Below are positions 7,301 through 17,055 of a stretch of DNA of 64,000 nucleotides, piece after piece. Below the pieces are notes generated by a model. The model was not told where the DNA came from, searched no databases, and saw only the letters and a program-made list of their open reading frames with translations. Source of the stretch: Bacteroides congonensis (GTDB lineage Bacteria > Bacteroidota > Bacteroidia > Bacteroidales > Bacteroidaceae); assembly GCF_900130125.1 (NCBI RefSeq), contig NZ_FQXY01000011.1:1740748-1804747 (forward strand). The letters run 5' to 3'. The position numbers and the translations under genes are program-made. Numbering within the stretch: the first letter of the stretch is position 1; every line of letters begins with the position of its first letter.

Positions 7301-10300
7301 ATGAAAAGAAACATCTTTTTGTTGATGTTGTGCTTATTTGGCTTGATAGGGGCTATGGCGCAGACTAAAACTGCTACAGGTGTGGTTACTGATCAGGCGG
7401 GTGAGACTGTTATTGGTGCATCCGTGATTGTGAAGGGTACCACGAATGGTACCATTACGGATCTTGATGGTAAATTTACCTTAGGCAATGTGAAAGACGG
7501 AGATATTATCCAAATATCTTTTGTCGGTTATAAAACGCAGGAAATTAAGTTTGCCGGACAGATGTTGAATGTCATCTTACACGATGACACGGAAGTTTTG
7601 GATGAAGTGGTGGTTACAGGTTATGGTGGTTCTCAGAAACGTGCGACGTTGACGACTGCAATCTCAAAACTGGACAACTCTGTTTTAAAAAATGCAGCGT
7701 TCAGTAATGCAGGACAGTCTTTGCAAGGATCGGTAACAGGTCTTCGGGTGGTAAACACTACCGGTCAACCGGGTACGAATCCGGATATTACATTGCGTGG
7801 TGGAGCGACTATCACTGGTGACAACAGTAACGCTTTGGTTGTTGTGGACGGTATAGTACGTAATAGTATGTCGGATGTTAATCCTTCTGATATTGAATCT
7901 ATCCAAATTTTGAAAGATGCGGCTTCTACGGCTATTTACGGAGCTCGCGCGAATGGTGGCGTTATCTTGATTGAAACGAAAAGTGGAAAGGAAGGAAAGA
8001 CTTCAGTCAATTATAAGTTCAAGATAGGCAAAAACTTCACTCGTAAGGGATATGAATTTGTAAATGCGGAAGATTATATCTATTATAACCGTTTGGGTAT
8101 GCTTCGTACCAACCAGGCAAGGGATGGACGTATGGGCACATACAATGTAGATGCACAAGCCGGATATGGCGTAGGGAATGCATTGTACGATATTCGGTAT
8201 CTGACGGATGAAACAGCTCATCTTCAGAATGAAGGATGGTCTGTAATGAACGACCCATACTATGACGGAAAGCAAATTTTATTTAGAGATTATAACGGGC
8301 AGTTGGATGATGAGGTATTCAGCAGCAGTGCCATTACGCAAGACCATTACCTCAATATTACAGGTGGTAACGATAAAAGCACCTTTGCGAGCAGCTTGGG
8401 TTACTATAATGAAGATGGTATGATTAAAGGAACGGGGTTCAAGCGTTTCAGTGGATCGTTCAACGGATCGTATAAGATTTTTCCGATATTAAATATAAAA
8501 GCGGGTGTCTCTTATGTATGGTCTACCCGGCCGGAATTATGGATCGGTACTTATGAATTCTTTTATCGTACCCGTTCGCAGCGTCCTACATGGAATCCTT
8601 GGATGGAGGACGGTTCTCCTGCGTCAGGGGGTGGTACTGGGGATGGTAACCCGGCTTACTATCGTGATTTGCTGACCCAAAAGAACAGTACGGCACGTGC
8701 TACATACAATATCGGCTTTACGTTGGATATTCTTCCAAAAGAATTGGTCTTGAATGGAAACGCTTCTTTATTGAACTATCAGTATCAGAGAGAGAAGTTT
8801 GACAAGGCATATCAAACACAGACAGCTTCTACGCCCAATACAACTCGCAATGCGGAAGCTTGGATTCAAAAATACAATCAGATTCAGCTGAATGCTTCAT
8901 TGACATATACCAAAACATTTGCCGAAAAGCATAATTTGGATGCAATGATTGGCGGAGAGTATTATACTTACAATCAATTTGATTTTGAAGCTAAGACGCA
9001 AGGTTCTCCTACGGACGATATCCCGACCTTGAATGTTGGTTCTGAAAGGACTTTCACTCGTACGGAAAAAACGGCTTATCGCATTCTTTCTGGTTTCGGT
9101 CGTGTCAATTATAACTACAACATGAAATATTTGTTGTCTTTCACGGCTCGTTATGACGGAATTTCTCGTTTGAAGGACAATCGTTGGGGATTCTTCCCGG
9201 GGGTATCTGTAGGATGGAATATTATGGAAGAAGATTTCTGGAAAGAATCCAAAGTGTCAGATATCGTTTCCAATTTGAAACCGCGTATCAGTTATGGTGT
9301 GAATGGTAATGTAAATGGTATCGGAAATTATGAAGTCTATGGAGAATACGCACAGGTGGATGCTAAAACTTATGGTGGGGCGACAGCTCTTTATAATAAG
9401 AAATTGCTCAATACCAACCTGCGCTGGGAACAGAGTCAGACCTTTGAGGTGGGATTGGATATCGGATTCCTGCAGAACAGACTTTCTTTTATTCTCGACT
9501 TCTACAGCCGTCGGACAAAGGATTTGCTGACCAAACAAGCATTGCCCGGATATACCGGATTCTCGGATATTGTAACGAATATGGGTACGTTGCGCAACTC
9601 CGGTTTCGAAGCGGAAGTGAAAGCAAACATCATCAACAAGGGTGGTTTCACATGGGATATGACTGCGAATATTACTTCTGTTGCCAACAAGATAATTGCA
9701 TTACCTTATAACAATGTTGAGAACAACCGCGTAGGCGGTTATGAAGTAGCGGCTGGTAAAGTAGATGCCAATGGCAAGTTCCCGACCAAATGGATTGCCG
9801 GTCGTCAGGAAGGCGGTAAACTGGGAGAACTGGTTGGATATAGACAGCAGCATGTTTTCAAAGACTGGGATGACGTAAAGCAACATGCAAATTTACGTGT
9901 GGATGAAGTTGCCAACTTGTATGGTCCCGGACTGGCTGATCAGATCAACCCCGCTACCGGAAAGACTTATAAGGAATCTTCGGGATGGCAGCCTATCGAG
10001 CCGGGTGACGCTTGTTGGGAAGACATCAACGGTGATAATATTATTAACGGTTACGACCGTTCTGTGATGGGTAACATCTTCCCGAATGTTACGGGTGGTT
10101 TCTCTACTACATTCGGATATAAAGGTCTGTCACTCTATGCCCGTTTCGACTATGCTTTGGGACACACCTTATACAATGACTTGAAAGCTCGTTCGTTGGG
10201 ACAATATCAGGGGCAATTCAACATCATTACGGATGTGAAAGATATGTGGAGCGAAGCAAATCCGAACTCAGACCTTACGAAGTTCTACTATGCCGACCAG

Positions 10301-10618
10301 TTGGCGAAAAAGAATATTACCCGTTCGAACAATGCTTCTACCGCAGCCGACAACAACAGTTCCCGTTATTATGAAAAGGGTGATTATCTGGCTTTGCGCG
10401 AAGTCACATTGAGCTATCAGTTGCCGAAATCGCTTATCAGCAAGGTACATATGACAGATGCATCTGTGTATGTCACCGGACAGAACTTGTTCTATATCAC
10501 CGGATATGGTGGTGTATCTCCTGAACCAGCCGTATCGACTACATACGGTCGTGGTATTGACAATGGACGTTATCCTACTCCGAGAACGCTCTTGTTCGGT
10601 TTATCTCTAACATTCTAA
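7301..10618 (+). CDS. SusC-family TonB-dependent outer-membrane receptor
   Basis: 1105-residue complete SusC. Signal peptide (MKRNIFLLMLCLFGLIGAMAQ), then a carboxypeptidase-regulatory-like domain (residues about 24-90, 'GVVTDQAGETVIGASVIVKGTTNGT...DLDGKFTL'), the TonB-box region 'DEVVVTGYG' near 102, the plug domain (about 110-230, 'LRGGATI', 'VVVDGIV', 'IQILKDAASTAIYGARANGGVI') and a long barrel ending 'TGQNLFYITGYGG...LLFGLSLTF'. It should import glycan fragments with the SusD at 10648. Expression is probably phase-variable through the invertible promoter just upstream. Downstream sialidase and hexosaminidase genes suggest sialylated host glycans; this is context inference. Confidence 0.97.
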   Translation: MKRNIFLLMLCLFGLIGAMAQTKTATGVVTDQAGETVIGASVIVKGTTNGTITDLDGKFTLGNVKDGDIIQISFVGYKTQEIKFAGQMLNVILHDDTEVLDEVVVTGYGGSQKRATLTTAISKLDNSVLKNAAFSNAGQSLQGSVTGLRVVNTTGQPGTNPDITLRGGATITGDNSNALVVVDGIVRNSMSDVNPSDIESIQILKDAASTAIYGARANGGVILIETKSGKEGKTSVNYKFKIGKNFTRKGYEFVNAEDYIYYNRLGMLRTNQARDGRMGTYNVDAQAGYGVGNALYDIRYLTDETAHLQNEGWSVMNDPYYDGKQILFRDYNGQLDDEVFSSSAITQDHYLNITGGNDKSTFASSLGYYNEDGMIKGTGFKRFSGSFNGSYKIFPILNIKAGVSYVWSTRPELWIGTYEFFYRTRSQRPTWNPWMEDGSPASGGGTGDGNPAYYRDLLTQKNSTARATYNIGFTLDILPKELVLNGNASLLNYQYQREKFDKAYQTQTASTPNTTRNAEAWIQKYNQIQLNASLTYTKTFAEKHNLDAMIGGEYYTYNQFDFEAKTQGSPTDDIPTLNVGSERTFTRTEKTAYRILSGFGRVNYNYNMKYLLSFTARYDGISRLKDNRWGFFPGVSVGWNIMEEDFWKESKVSDIVSNLKPRISYGVNGNVNGIGNYEVYGEYAQVDAKTYGGATALYNKKLLNTNLRWEQSQTFEVGLDIGFLQNRLSFILDFYSRRTKDLLTKQALPGYTGFSDIVTNMGTLRNSGFEAEVKANIINKGGFTWDMTANITSVANKIIALPYNNVENNRVGGYEVAAGKVDANGKFPTKWIAGRQEGGKLGELVGYRQQHVFKDWDDVKQHANLRVDEVANLYGPGLADQINPATGKTYKESSGWQPIEPGDACWEDINGDNIINGYDRSVMGNIFPNVTGGFSTTFGYKGLSLYARFDYALGHTLYNDLKARSLGQYQGQFNIITDVKDMWSEANPNSDLTKFYYADQLAKKNITRSNNASTAADNNSSRYYEKGDYLALREVTLSYQLPKSLISKVHMTDASVYVTGQNLFYITGYGGVSPEPAVSTTYGRGIDNGRYPTPRTLLFGLSLTF

Positions 10619-10647
10619 TTTGACAGGACTTAAAAAGGAATAGAATT

Positions 10648-12240
10648 ATGAAAAATATATTCAAATATTTATGGGCAAGTGCAGCTTTGCTGCCTTTCCT
10701 GACAGGATGTAACTCTTTGGATCTGGAGTCGGAAAGTACGATAACCGATGCCAACTATTGGAAGAGTGACACGCATTTCAGTGCTTTCAACGTTGGTTTG
10801 CATGCACAACTCAGAGAGCGGTCGTACAATTTCTTTATATTAGGTGAACCTCGTGCTGATATTTATGGTGATGCGCCGTTCGGTGGTGAGGCGACTCAAG
10901 GTATGGAAATCTTCCCTGCCAATTCGCTGAACAGGGAGAACGTAGGGCTCAGTAATTTTGCTAATTTGTACGGAGTTATCAATCAGATAAATCTGATGAT
11001 TGCCAAAACGGAAGAAACCGGATTGCTGCCCGAAGCTACCAAGAAATATTATTTGGGAGAGGCTTATGGGATGCGTGCTTTTCTTTACTTTCACTTGCTC
11101 CGCTCATGGGGGGATGTCATTCTGCATTTGACTTACACCAGTGGTTCGACCATTGATTTGGCAAATATACAGAAGGCTGCTTCGCCGGCAACGGAAGTGA
11201 TGGCCCGTATCAAAGAAGACATTACTGCGTCTGAGACGGCATTTAATGGTGACTATTCCTACAAATACGGAAAACATTACTGGTCGTTGGGAGCTACAAA
11301 AATGTTGAAAGGTGAAGTATACTTGTGGAGTGGCAAGCAGATGGGGGGTGGTGATGCCGACTACCGTACTGCTAAAGGGGCTTTGCAGGAAGTGAACAAT
11401 TGTCCGGGTATTGGTTTGGAAGACAACTTTACCAATGTTTTCGCCTATGCGAACAAGAAAAATAAAGAAATAATCTTCACCATTCATAATGGACGTGATG
11501 AGTATAATATGTGGGGCGGGACTAGTTTTAGAAATAATCTTGTTCCTCAGCAGGCTTACATGACTTCCGGCAATTATTTTGATGAGAACGGAGTTTCTTT
11601 TGCCGAAACGAAAGATGCTGAACTGAATGGTTTGATAAGACTTCAGATTAAAAAAGATTTTTATGATAAGGTATTCCGTGAAGGCGATACTCGTAAAGCC
11701 GGTTCGGTGAAGGCTGTTTATGTGAAAGAGGGGGAAGACTTGGTATATAGGGCTTGTTTCCCTTATAAATTCCAGGGTACGATGTTGCCTGGCGGCTCAG
11801 AGCGTGCATGGTTAGACGATTATCCTATTTATCGGTATGCAGACTGCTTGCTGCTTTTGGCAGAAGCCAAAGCTTTGCTAGGTGAAGATATCACTACTGA
11901 AATCAATACTGTTCGTAAACGTGCGTACGGTGAGACTTATTTCGAAGCGAATAAGGCAACGGTGGCCTATCCGAATGAAAAAGGCGGTGAATTTTATTCC
12001 GGCAATCCGTTTGTAGCAGGTGATGATGACCCTATTGAAACAGTTCTGAAAGAACGTTTGCGCGAGTTGATGTATGAAGGAAAACGTTGGTATGATATAC
12101 GTACTTTGGGTTGTACGGCAAAATATTCTACAGCAAATCAAAAGCGGTTGCTATGGCCGATTGATGCTAATACGCTGACCAATAATAGAGAGCTGGTTCA
12201 GACTGAAGGTTATCTCACCGGTGGAGAAGGTGAAGAATAA
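10648..12240 (+). CDS. SusD/RagB-family surface glycan-binding lipoprotein
   Basis: 530-residue SusD partner of the SusC ending 29 bp upstream. Lipoprotein signal peptide with lipobox 'FLTGC' (Cys near 21). Hallmarks: 'LDLESESTITDANYW', 'YGMRAFLYFHLLRSWGDVIL', 'YPIYRYADCLLLLAEAKAL' and 'LKERLRELMYEGKRWYDIRTLG'. The C-terminus extends a few acidic residues (GGEGEE) past the usual end. A good terminator follows, so susC-susD form a unit separate from the sialidase gene. Confidence 0.96.
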   Translation: MKNIFKYLWASAALLPFLTGCNSLDLESESTITDANYWKSDTHFSAFNVGLHAQLRERSYNFFILGEPRADIYGDAPFGGEATQGMEIFPANSLNRENVGLSNFANLYGVINQINLMIAKTEETGLLPEATKKYYLGEAYGMRAFLYFHLLRSWGDVILHLTYTSGSTIDLANIQKAASPATEVMARIKEDITASETAFNGDYSYKYGKHYWSLGATKMLKGEVYLWSGKQMGGGDADYRTAKGALQEVNNCPGIGLEDNFTNVFAYANKKNKEIIFTIHNGRDEYNMWGGTSFRNNLVPQQAYMTSGNYFDENGVSFAETKDAELNGLIRLQIKKDFYDKVFREGDTRKAGSVKAVYVKEGEDLVYRACFPYKFQGTMLPGGSERAWLDDYPIYRYADCLLLLAEAKALLGEDITTEINTVRKRAYGETYFEANKATVAYPNEKGGEFYSGNPFVAGDDDPIETVLKERLRELMYEGKRWYDIRTLGCTAKYSTANQKRLLWPIDANTLTNNRELVQTEGYLTGGEGEE

Positions 12241-12273
12241 TAATACTTCAGGCTGATAACCGAATAAAAACAA

Positions 12274-12314
12274 GAGAACGTATGTGTGGTTTAGCATGTG
12301 CGTTCTCGTTTTTG
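12274..12314 (+). terminator. Intrinsic terminator after susD
   Basis: 13-bp stem including G-T pairs (12274-12286 with 12295-12307, outer part GAGAACG / CGTTCTC) and an 8-nt loop, followed by GTTTTTG. It separates the susCD unit from the glycosidase genes. Confidence 0.85.
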
Positions 12315-12390
12315 TAATAGGTGGTTTATTAATTATGCATTTTATAATAAATTATTTTATTAAATGTAGAGGTGATTCGTTGTAATTTTA

Positions 12391-12398
12391 TATATTTG
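12391..12398 (+). promoter_or_regulatory. -7 promoter box before the sialidase gene
   Basis: TATATTTG exactly matches the Bacteroides -7 consensus; no clear -33 TTTG lies 19-21 bp upstream. The box ends 4 bp before the ATG at 12403, so transcription would start at about that ATG. This favours the second ATG, at 12424, as the start codon. Confidence 0.65.
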
Positions 12399-12423
12399 CA
12401 GCATGAAACATTTAAATAATACC

Positions 12424-14055
12424 ATGAAAAAGAATCTATTCTTATCAATCGCCTTTTCTGTTTGTGCGATTTTGCAGTCAGTTGCATCGGATACTGTATT
12501 TGTGCGTGAAACTCAGATTCCTGTTTTGATTGAACGACAAGACAATGTGTTGTTTATGTTGCGTTTGAACGCAAAAGAGAGTCGTGCTTTGGATGAAGTG
12601 GTTTTAAATTTCGGCAAAGATGTGAATTTGTCAGACATAAAATCCGTCAAGTTATATTATAGTGGTACGGAAGCCCGTCAGAACTATGGCAAGAATCTTT
12701 TTGCTCCTGTGTCCTATGTTTCCAGTTATACGCCGGGAAAGACATTGGCGGCCAATCCTTCTTATTCGATTAATAAGTCGCAAGTGGACAATCCGAAACA
12801 GAAAGTTACCTTGAAAGCCAATCAGAAGCTTTTCCCCGGAATCAACTATTTCTGGATTAGTTTGCAGATGAAGCCGGATGCTTCTTTGCTGGATAAGGTT
12901 TCGGCTAAGATTGCTACTGTGAAAGTAGATGGTAAAGCCGCCCTTATGCATACGGTTTCACCGGAAAATATAGTTCATAGGGTAGGAGTGGGCGTGCGTC
13001 ATGCCGGTGACGACGGCTCGGCTGCTTTCCGTATTCCGGGACTGGCAACTACCAACAAGGGAACTTTATTGGGAGTATATGATGTACGTTACAATAGTAG
13101 TGTCGATTTGCAGGAGCATGTAGATGTTGGTCTGAGCCGCAGCGTAGACGGTGGTAAAACATGGGAGAAGATGCGTTTGCCTCTGGCTTTCGGTGAGACC
13201 GGCGATTTGCCCGCTGCTCAGAACGGTGTCGGTGACCCTTCTATTCTGGTGGATACCAAGACCAATACGGCATGGGTGGTAGCAGCCTGGACACATGGGA
13301 TGGGTAATCAGCGTGCCTGGTGGAGCTCTTATCCGGGAATGGATATGAATCATACGGCCCAGTTGGTGCTGTCAAAGAGTACGGACGACGGTAAAACGTG
13401 GTCAAAGCCTATCAATATCACAGAACAGGTGAAAGACCCTTCCTGGTATTTTCTTCTGCAAGGGCCGGGACGTGGTATCACAATGCAGGACGGCACACTG
13501 GTATTCCCGATTCAGTTTATCGACTCTACCCGTGTTCCGAATGCGGGAATCATGTATAGCAAAGACCGTGGCGAAACATGGAAAATACATAACTACGCAC
13601 GTACCAATACGACTGAAGCACAAGTGGCGGAAGTAGAGCCGGGCGTATTGATGCTGAACATGAGGGATAACCGTGGCGGCAGCCGTGCTGTTGCTACCAC
13701 CAAGGATTTGGGCAAGACGTGGACAGAACACCCTTCTTCGCGCAAAGCATTGCAGGAACCGGTTTGTATGGCAAGCCTGATTAGCGTAAAAGCCAAAGAC
13801 AATGCACTAAACAAGGATATTCTTTTATTCTCCAACCCGAATACGGTGAAAGGCCGCCATCATATCACCATCAAAGCAAGTCTGGATGGCGGTGTCACAT
13901 GGTTGCCCGAACATCAGGTGATGCTCGATGAAGGTGAAGGATGGGGATATTCTTGTCTGACTATGATTGATAAGGAGACAGTCGGCATACTGTATGAGAG
14001 TAGTGTAGCCCACATGACTTTCCAGGCTGTCCCGTTAAAGGATATAATAAAATAG
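12424..14055 (+). CDS. nanH: Exo-alpha-sialidase (GH33), exported
   Basis: 543-residue sialidase releasing terminal sialic acid from host glycans. Start 12424 is preferred over 12403 because it gives a normal signal peptide (MKKNLFLSIAFSVCAILQSVA) and the promoter box lies too close to 12403. N-terminal beta-sandwich domain about residues 25-180 ('LIERQDNVLFMLRL'). Catalytic six-bladed propeller about 190-543 with 'AAFRIPGLATT' (Arg of the FRIP motif) and five Asp-boxes (SVDGGKTW, STDDGKTW, SKDRGETW, TKDLGKTW, SLDGGVTW). It closely resembles my memory of B. thetaiotaomicron BT0455. First gene of a sialoglycan-degrading operon with the GH20 at 14077 (21 bp downstream). Confidence 0.96.
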   Translation: MKKNLFLSIAFSVCAILQSVASDTVFVRETQIPVLIERQDNVLFMLRLNAKESRALDEVVLNFGKDVNLSDIKSVKLYYSGTEARQNYGKNLFAPVSYVSSYTPGKTLAANPSYSINKSQVDNPKQKVTLKANQKLFPGINYFWISLQMKPDASLLDKVSAKIATVKVDGKAALMHTVSPENIVHRVGVGVRHAGDDGSAAFRIPGLATTNKGTLLGVYDVRYNSSVDLQEHVDVGLSRSVDGGKTWEKMRLPLAFGETGDLPAAQNGVGDPSILVDTKTNTAWVVAAWTHGMGNQRAWWSSYPGMDMNHTAQLVLSKSTDDGKTWSKPINITEQVKDPSWYFLLQGPGRGITMQDGTLVFPIQFIDSTRVPNAGIMYSKDRGETWKIHNYARTNTTEAQVAEVEPGVLMLNMRDNRGGSRAVATTKDLGKTWTEHPSSRKALQEPVCMASLISVKAKDNALNKDILLFSNPNTVKGRHHITIKASLDGGVTWLPEHQVMLDEGEGWGYSCLTMIDKETVGILYESSVAHMTFQAVPLKDIIK

Positions 14056-14076
14056 AGACACACTCGACCTGTAATC

Positions 14077-16095
14077 ATGAAAAACAAATTAATACTATTA
14101 ATATATTTTACAATTAACTTATACACACTTTCAGTGGCAAAAGCAGGTGATTACCACCTGCTCCCCCAGCCACAAAAGTTTACCCCCTCTCATATAAACT
14201 TTCAAGTGAATAAGGTGATGTTTTCCACTCCTGTGCTTCAACAGGAGTGGGAAGCCTTTATCGCAGAAATGGGTGGAACAGTCTCGCCAAAGGCAACTGC
14301 CGTCATCGAGGTGAAACTACTGCCTTCTCTACCTGAAATACCGATGAACCGGGATGAGGCTTACCGCCTGAATGTAACCAGGAAACGGATAACCGTTGAG
14401 GCTGTGACCGAACGGGGCGTTTATCGGGCTATGCAGACTTTAAGGCAACTGGTAGAGAAAAAGAACTCAAAAACGCAGATTCAAGGAGCTGAAATCATTG
14501 ACTGGCCTGCTTTCCGTGTTCGCGGATTCATGCAGGACGTAGGGCGGAGTTACATTTCATTGGAAGAACTGAAACGTGAAATCGCCGTACTCGCCAAATT
14601 CAAAATCAACGTCTTCCATTGGCATCTGACCGAGAATCAGTCCTGGCGACTGGAAAGCAAGATTTTCCCGATGCTTAATGATAGCGCGAACACCACCCGC
14701 ATGCCCGGCAAATATTACACGCTGGAAGAAGCCAAAGAACTGGTCGCTTTCTGTAAGGCGCATCACATGACGTTGATTCCTGAAATTGATATGCCCGGAC
14801 ACAGTGCGGCCTTTATACGCACCTTCCGTCACGACATGCAAAGTCCCGAAGGAATGAAAATCCTGAAACTTCTGCTGGATGAAGTGTGCGAAACGTTTGA
14901 CGTGCCTTATTTGCATATCGGCACGGATGAAGTGCAGTTTACCAACCCTCGTTTCGTACCGGAAATGGTGTCCTATGTACGTTCCAAAGGCAAGAAAGTA
15001 ATCTCATGGAATCCGGGCTGGCATTATAAACCCGGAGAAATTGATATGACCCAGCTCTGGAGCTACCGCGGGAAAGCGCAGGAAGGTATTCCCGCCATTG
15101 ATTCACGTTTTCATTATCTGAACCATTTTGATACATTCGGTGATATTGTCGCATTATACAACAGCCGTATTTATAATAAGGAACAGGGAAGCGACGACCT
15201 GGCAGGAACGATTCTGGCTATCTGGAATGACAGGCTGATTGATTCCGAATGGGATATGATTATCGAAAATAATTTTTATCCCAATATGCTGGCTGTGGCA
15301 GAACGTGCCTGGAAAGGTGGCGGAACTGAATATTTTGACAAGAACGGCACAATACTTCCTACTGACGGACAGTCGGAGCTATTCAAGAATTTTGCTGATT
15401 TTGAACGTCGTCTGTTGTGGCATAAGGAACACACCTTTGCCGGTTATCCGTTTGCGTATGTCCGTCAGACAAATGTGAAATGGAATATTACGGACGCGTT
15501 TCCGAATGGGGGAGATTTGACAAAGACTTTCCCGCCGGAAGAATCCTTGCGGGATAGTTACACTTATGAAGGAAAGACATACAATGTACGTCCTGCCATT
15601 GGTGCCGGTATTTACTTGCGCCATGTATGGGGTACGCTTGTTCCCGGATTCTATAAAGAACCGGAAGAGAACCATACAGCCTATGCTTACACCTATGTCT
15701 ATTCACCGAAAGAACAGACAGCCGGCCTGTGGGTGGAATTCCAGAATTACAGCCGTTCGGAAGCCGACCTTCCTCCTTTACAGGGAAAATGGGATTATAA
15801 AGAAAGCCGCATTTGGATAAATGAACAGGAAGTGTTGCCGCCCGTATGGACAGCCACCCACCGGACTAAAAGTAATGAAATCACTTTGGGTAACGAGAAC
15901 TGTGTAGTGCGTCCTCCTTTGGAAGTCCGTCTGCAAAAAGGATGGAATAAAGTATTTATGAAATTGCCGGTAGGAAAGTTCACTTCTCCCGAAGTCCGGT
16001 TGGTGAAATGGATGTTTACCGCTGTTTTTGTTACTCCCGACGGACAGAAAGCGTTAGAAGGACTTGTGTATTCACCGGACAAAACATTGAAATAG
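14077..16095 (+). CDS. Beta-N-acetylhexosaminidase (GH20)
   Basis: 672-residue exported GH20 enzyme removing terminal GlcNAc/GalNAc. Signal peptide 'MKNKLILLIYFTINLYTLSVAKA'; GH20b N-terminal domain to about residue 140; catalytic TIM barrel about 145-440 with 'RVRGFMQDVGRSYISLEELK', 'INVFHWHLTENQSWRLE', 'LIPEIDMPGHSAAF' and the catalytic Asp-Glu pair in 'LHIGTDEVQF', where many relatives have HxGGDE. The C-terminal 200 residues are a beta-rich domain I cannot name. It follows the sialidase, so it probably attacks HexNAc exposed after desialylation. Matches the position of BT0456 in B. thetaiotaomicron. Confidence 0.93.
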   Translation: MKNKLILLIYFTINLYTLSVAKAGDYHLLPQPQKFTPSHINFQVNKVMFSTPVLQQEWEAFIAEMGGTVSPKATAVIEVKLLPSLPEIPMNRDEAYRLNVTRKRITVEAVTERGVYRAMQTLRQLVEKKNSKTQIQGAEIIDWPAFRVRGFMQDVGRSYISLEELKREIAVLAKFKINVFHWHLTENQSWRLESKIFPMLNDSANTTRMPGKYYTLEEAKELVAFCKAHHMTLIPEIDMPGHSAAFIRTFRHDMQSPEGMKILKLLLDEVCETFDVPYLHIGTDEVQFTNPRFVPEMVSYVRSKGKKVISWNPGWHYKPGEIDMTQLWSYRGKAQEGIPAIDSRFHYLNHFDTFGDIVALYNSRIYNKEQGSDDLAGTILAIWNDRLIDSEWDMIIENNFYPNMLAVAERAWKGGGTEYFDKNGTILPTDGQSELFKNFADFERRLLWHKEHTFAGYPFAYVRQTNVKWNITDAFPNGGDLTKTFPPEESLRDSYTYEGKTYNVRPAIGAGIYLRHVWGTLVPGFYKEPEENHTAYAYTYVYSPKEQTAGLWVEFQNYSRSEADLPPLQGKWDYKESRIWINEQEVLPPVWTATHRTKSNEITLGNENCVVRPPLEVRLQKGWNKVFMKLPVGKFTSPEVRLVKWMFTAVFVTPDGQKALEGLVYSPDKTLK

Positions 16096-16144
16096 CCAAT
16101 CATAGAGAGGAAGACTTTTATGGATATGCCATGAGCTAATAAGA

Positions 16145-16207
16145 ATATGCTATAATGAAAAACAGATATGCTATAATGAAAAAGAAATATGCTATAATGA
16201 AAAGCGA
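16145..16207. repeat. Three tandem 21-bp repeats before an SGNH gene
   Basis: Copies at 16145-16165, 16166-16186 and 16187-16207 share ATATGCTATAATGAAAA; weaker copies flank them (about 16124-16144 and 16208-16228). Each copy holds an ATG in the frame of the downstream gene. The same core, in inverse orientation, forms a second array at 39774-39878. Confidence 0.85.
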
Positions 16208-16217
16208 ATGTTCTATG

Positions 16218-16925
16218 ATGCAAAACGGATATGTCAATGAGCCAATAAGAGGAATAGCCTGTAGGAAGTTCTTTTTTTTAGTGCTCGTATTGTCCTTGGC
16301 ATTGGTATGCCGTGCGCAGGAACGTAAATATTCTACATTTTATTATCAGCGTGCCACATTGTTTGAAGAGCTGCCTGTGACTTCCGATGACATTATTTTC
16401 TTGGGGAATAGTATCACGAACGGTGCCGAATGGTCGGAACTGTTTAATAATAAGCACGTCAAGAACCGCGGAATCAGCGGTGATATCTGTATGGGAGTGT
16501 ATGACCGTCTGGATGCTGTCCTGAAAGGAAAACCTGCTAAAATATTCCTTCTGATTGGCATTAATGATGTGAGCCGTGGAACTCCTGCCGATACCATTGT
16601 GTCCCGTATCGGGATGATTGTCCGGAAGATAAAGATGGATTCACCGAAAACAAAGCTTTATCTGCAAAGCGTTCTCCCCGTGACCGACCATTATAATATG
16701 TTCAAGGGGCATACTTCCCGCTGGCAGGTTGTTCCGGAAATTAATAAAGGATTAGTCCGTCTGGCAGAGAAGGAAGGAGCGGCATATATAGACTTGTACT
16801 CCCATTTTGTAGATAAAGAAACCGGAAAAATGAACACTGCATACACGAATGACGGTCTGCATCTTTTAGGAAAAGGGTATTTGAAATGGGTAGAGATTGT
16901 AAAACCTTATATCGGAAAGAAATAA
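16218..16925 (+). CDS. SGNH/GDSL-type esterase, exported
   Basis: About 235 residues. The fold is shown by block I 'IIFLGNSITNGAEW' (nucleophile Ser), block II Gly in 'NRGISGD', block III 'LLIGINDVSRGTP' (Asn) and the C-terminal 'YTNDGLHLLGKGY' (Asp-x-x-His). A hydrophobic segment 'FFFLVLVLSLALVCRAQ' is an export signal. The start is uncertain: in-frame ATGs at 16155, 16176, 16197, 16215 and 16218 lie in a 21-bp repeat array; 16218 is chosen as the last before the signal sequence. Such enzymes in sialidase operons often remove O-acetyl or other acyl groups from glycans, so an acetylesterase role fits the neighbours. Specificity is not visible. Confidence 0.85.
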   Translation: MQNGYVNEPIRGIACRKFFFLVLVLSLALVCRAQERKYSTFYYQRATLFEELPVTSDDIIFLGNSITNGAEWSELFNNKHVKNRGISGDICMGVYDRLDAVLKGKPAKIFLLIGINDVSRGTPADTIVSRIGMIVRKIKMDSPKTKLYLQSVLPVTDHYNMFKGHTSRWQVVPEINKGLVRLAEKEGAAYIDLYSHFVDKETGKMNTAYTNDGLHLLGKGYLKWVEIVKPYIGKK

Positions 16926-17055
16926 AAACCAAAGAAATAAATCAAAAGGAGCTCGATATAAATCATAGGCTGTGCTTCTTCTCCTTCTGGAAGGAGGGGA
17001 AGCCATGCGGAGATTGATATTATATTGAATTGACGTTAAAAAGGGGAGGAAATAC

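Noticed and set aside
16976..17006. Hairpin around CTCCTTCTGGAAGGAG between the SGNH gene and the triple-fusion gene
   Set aside because: Short stem without T-run, and the genes around it look like one operon; not convincing as a terminator.
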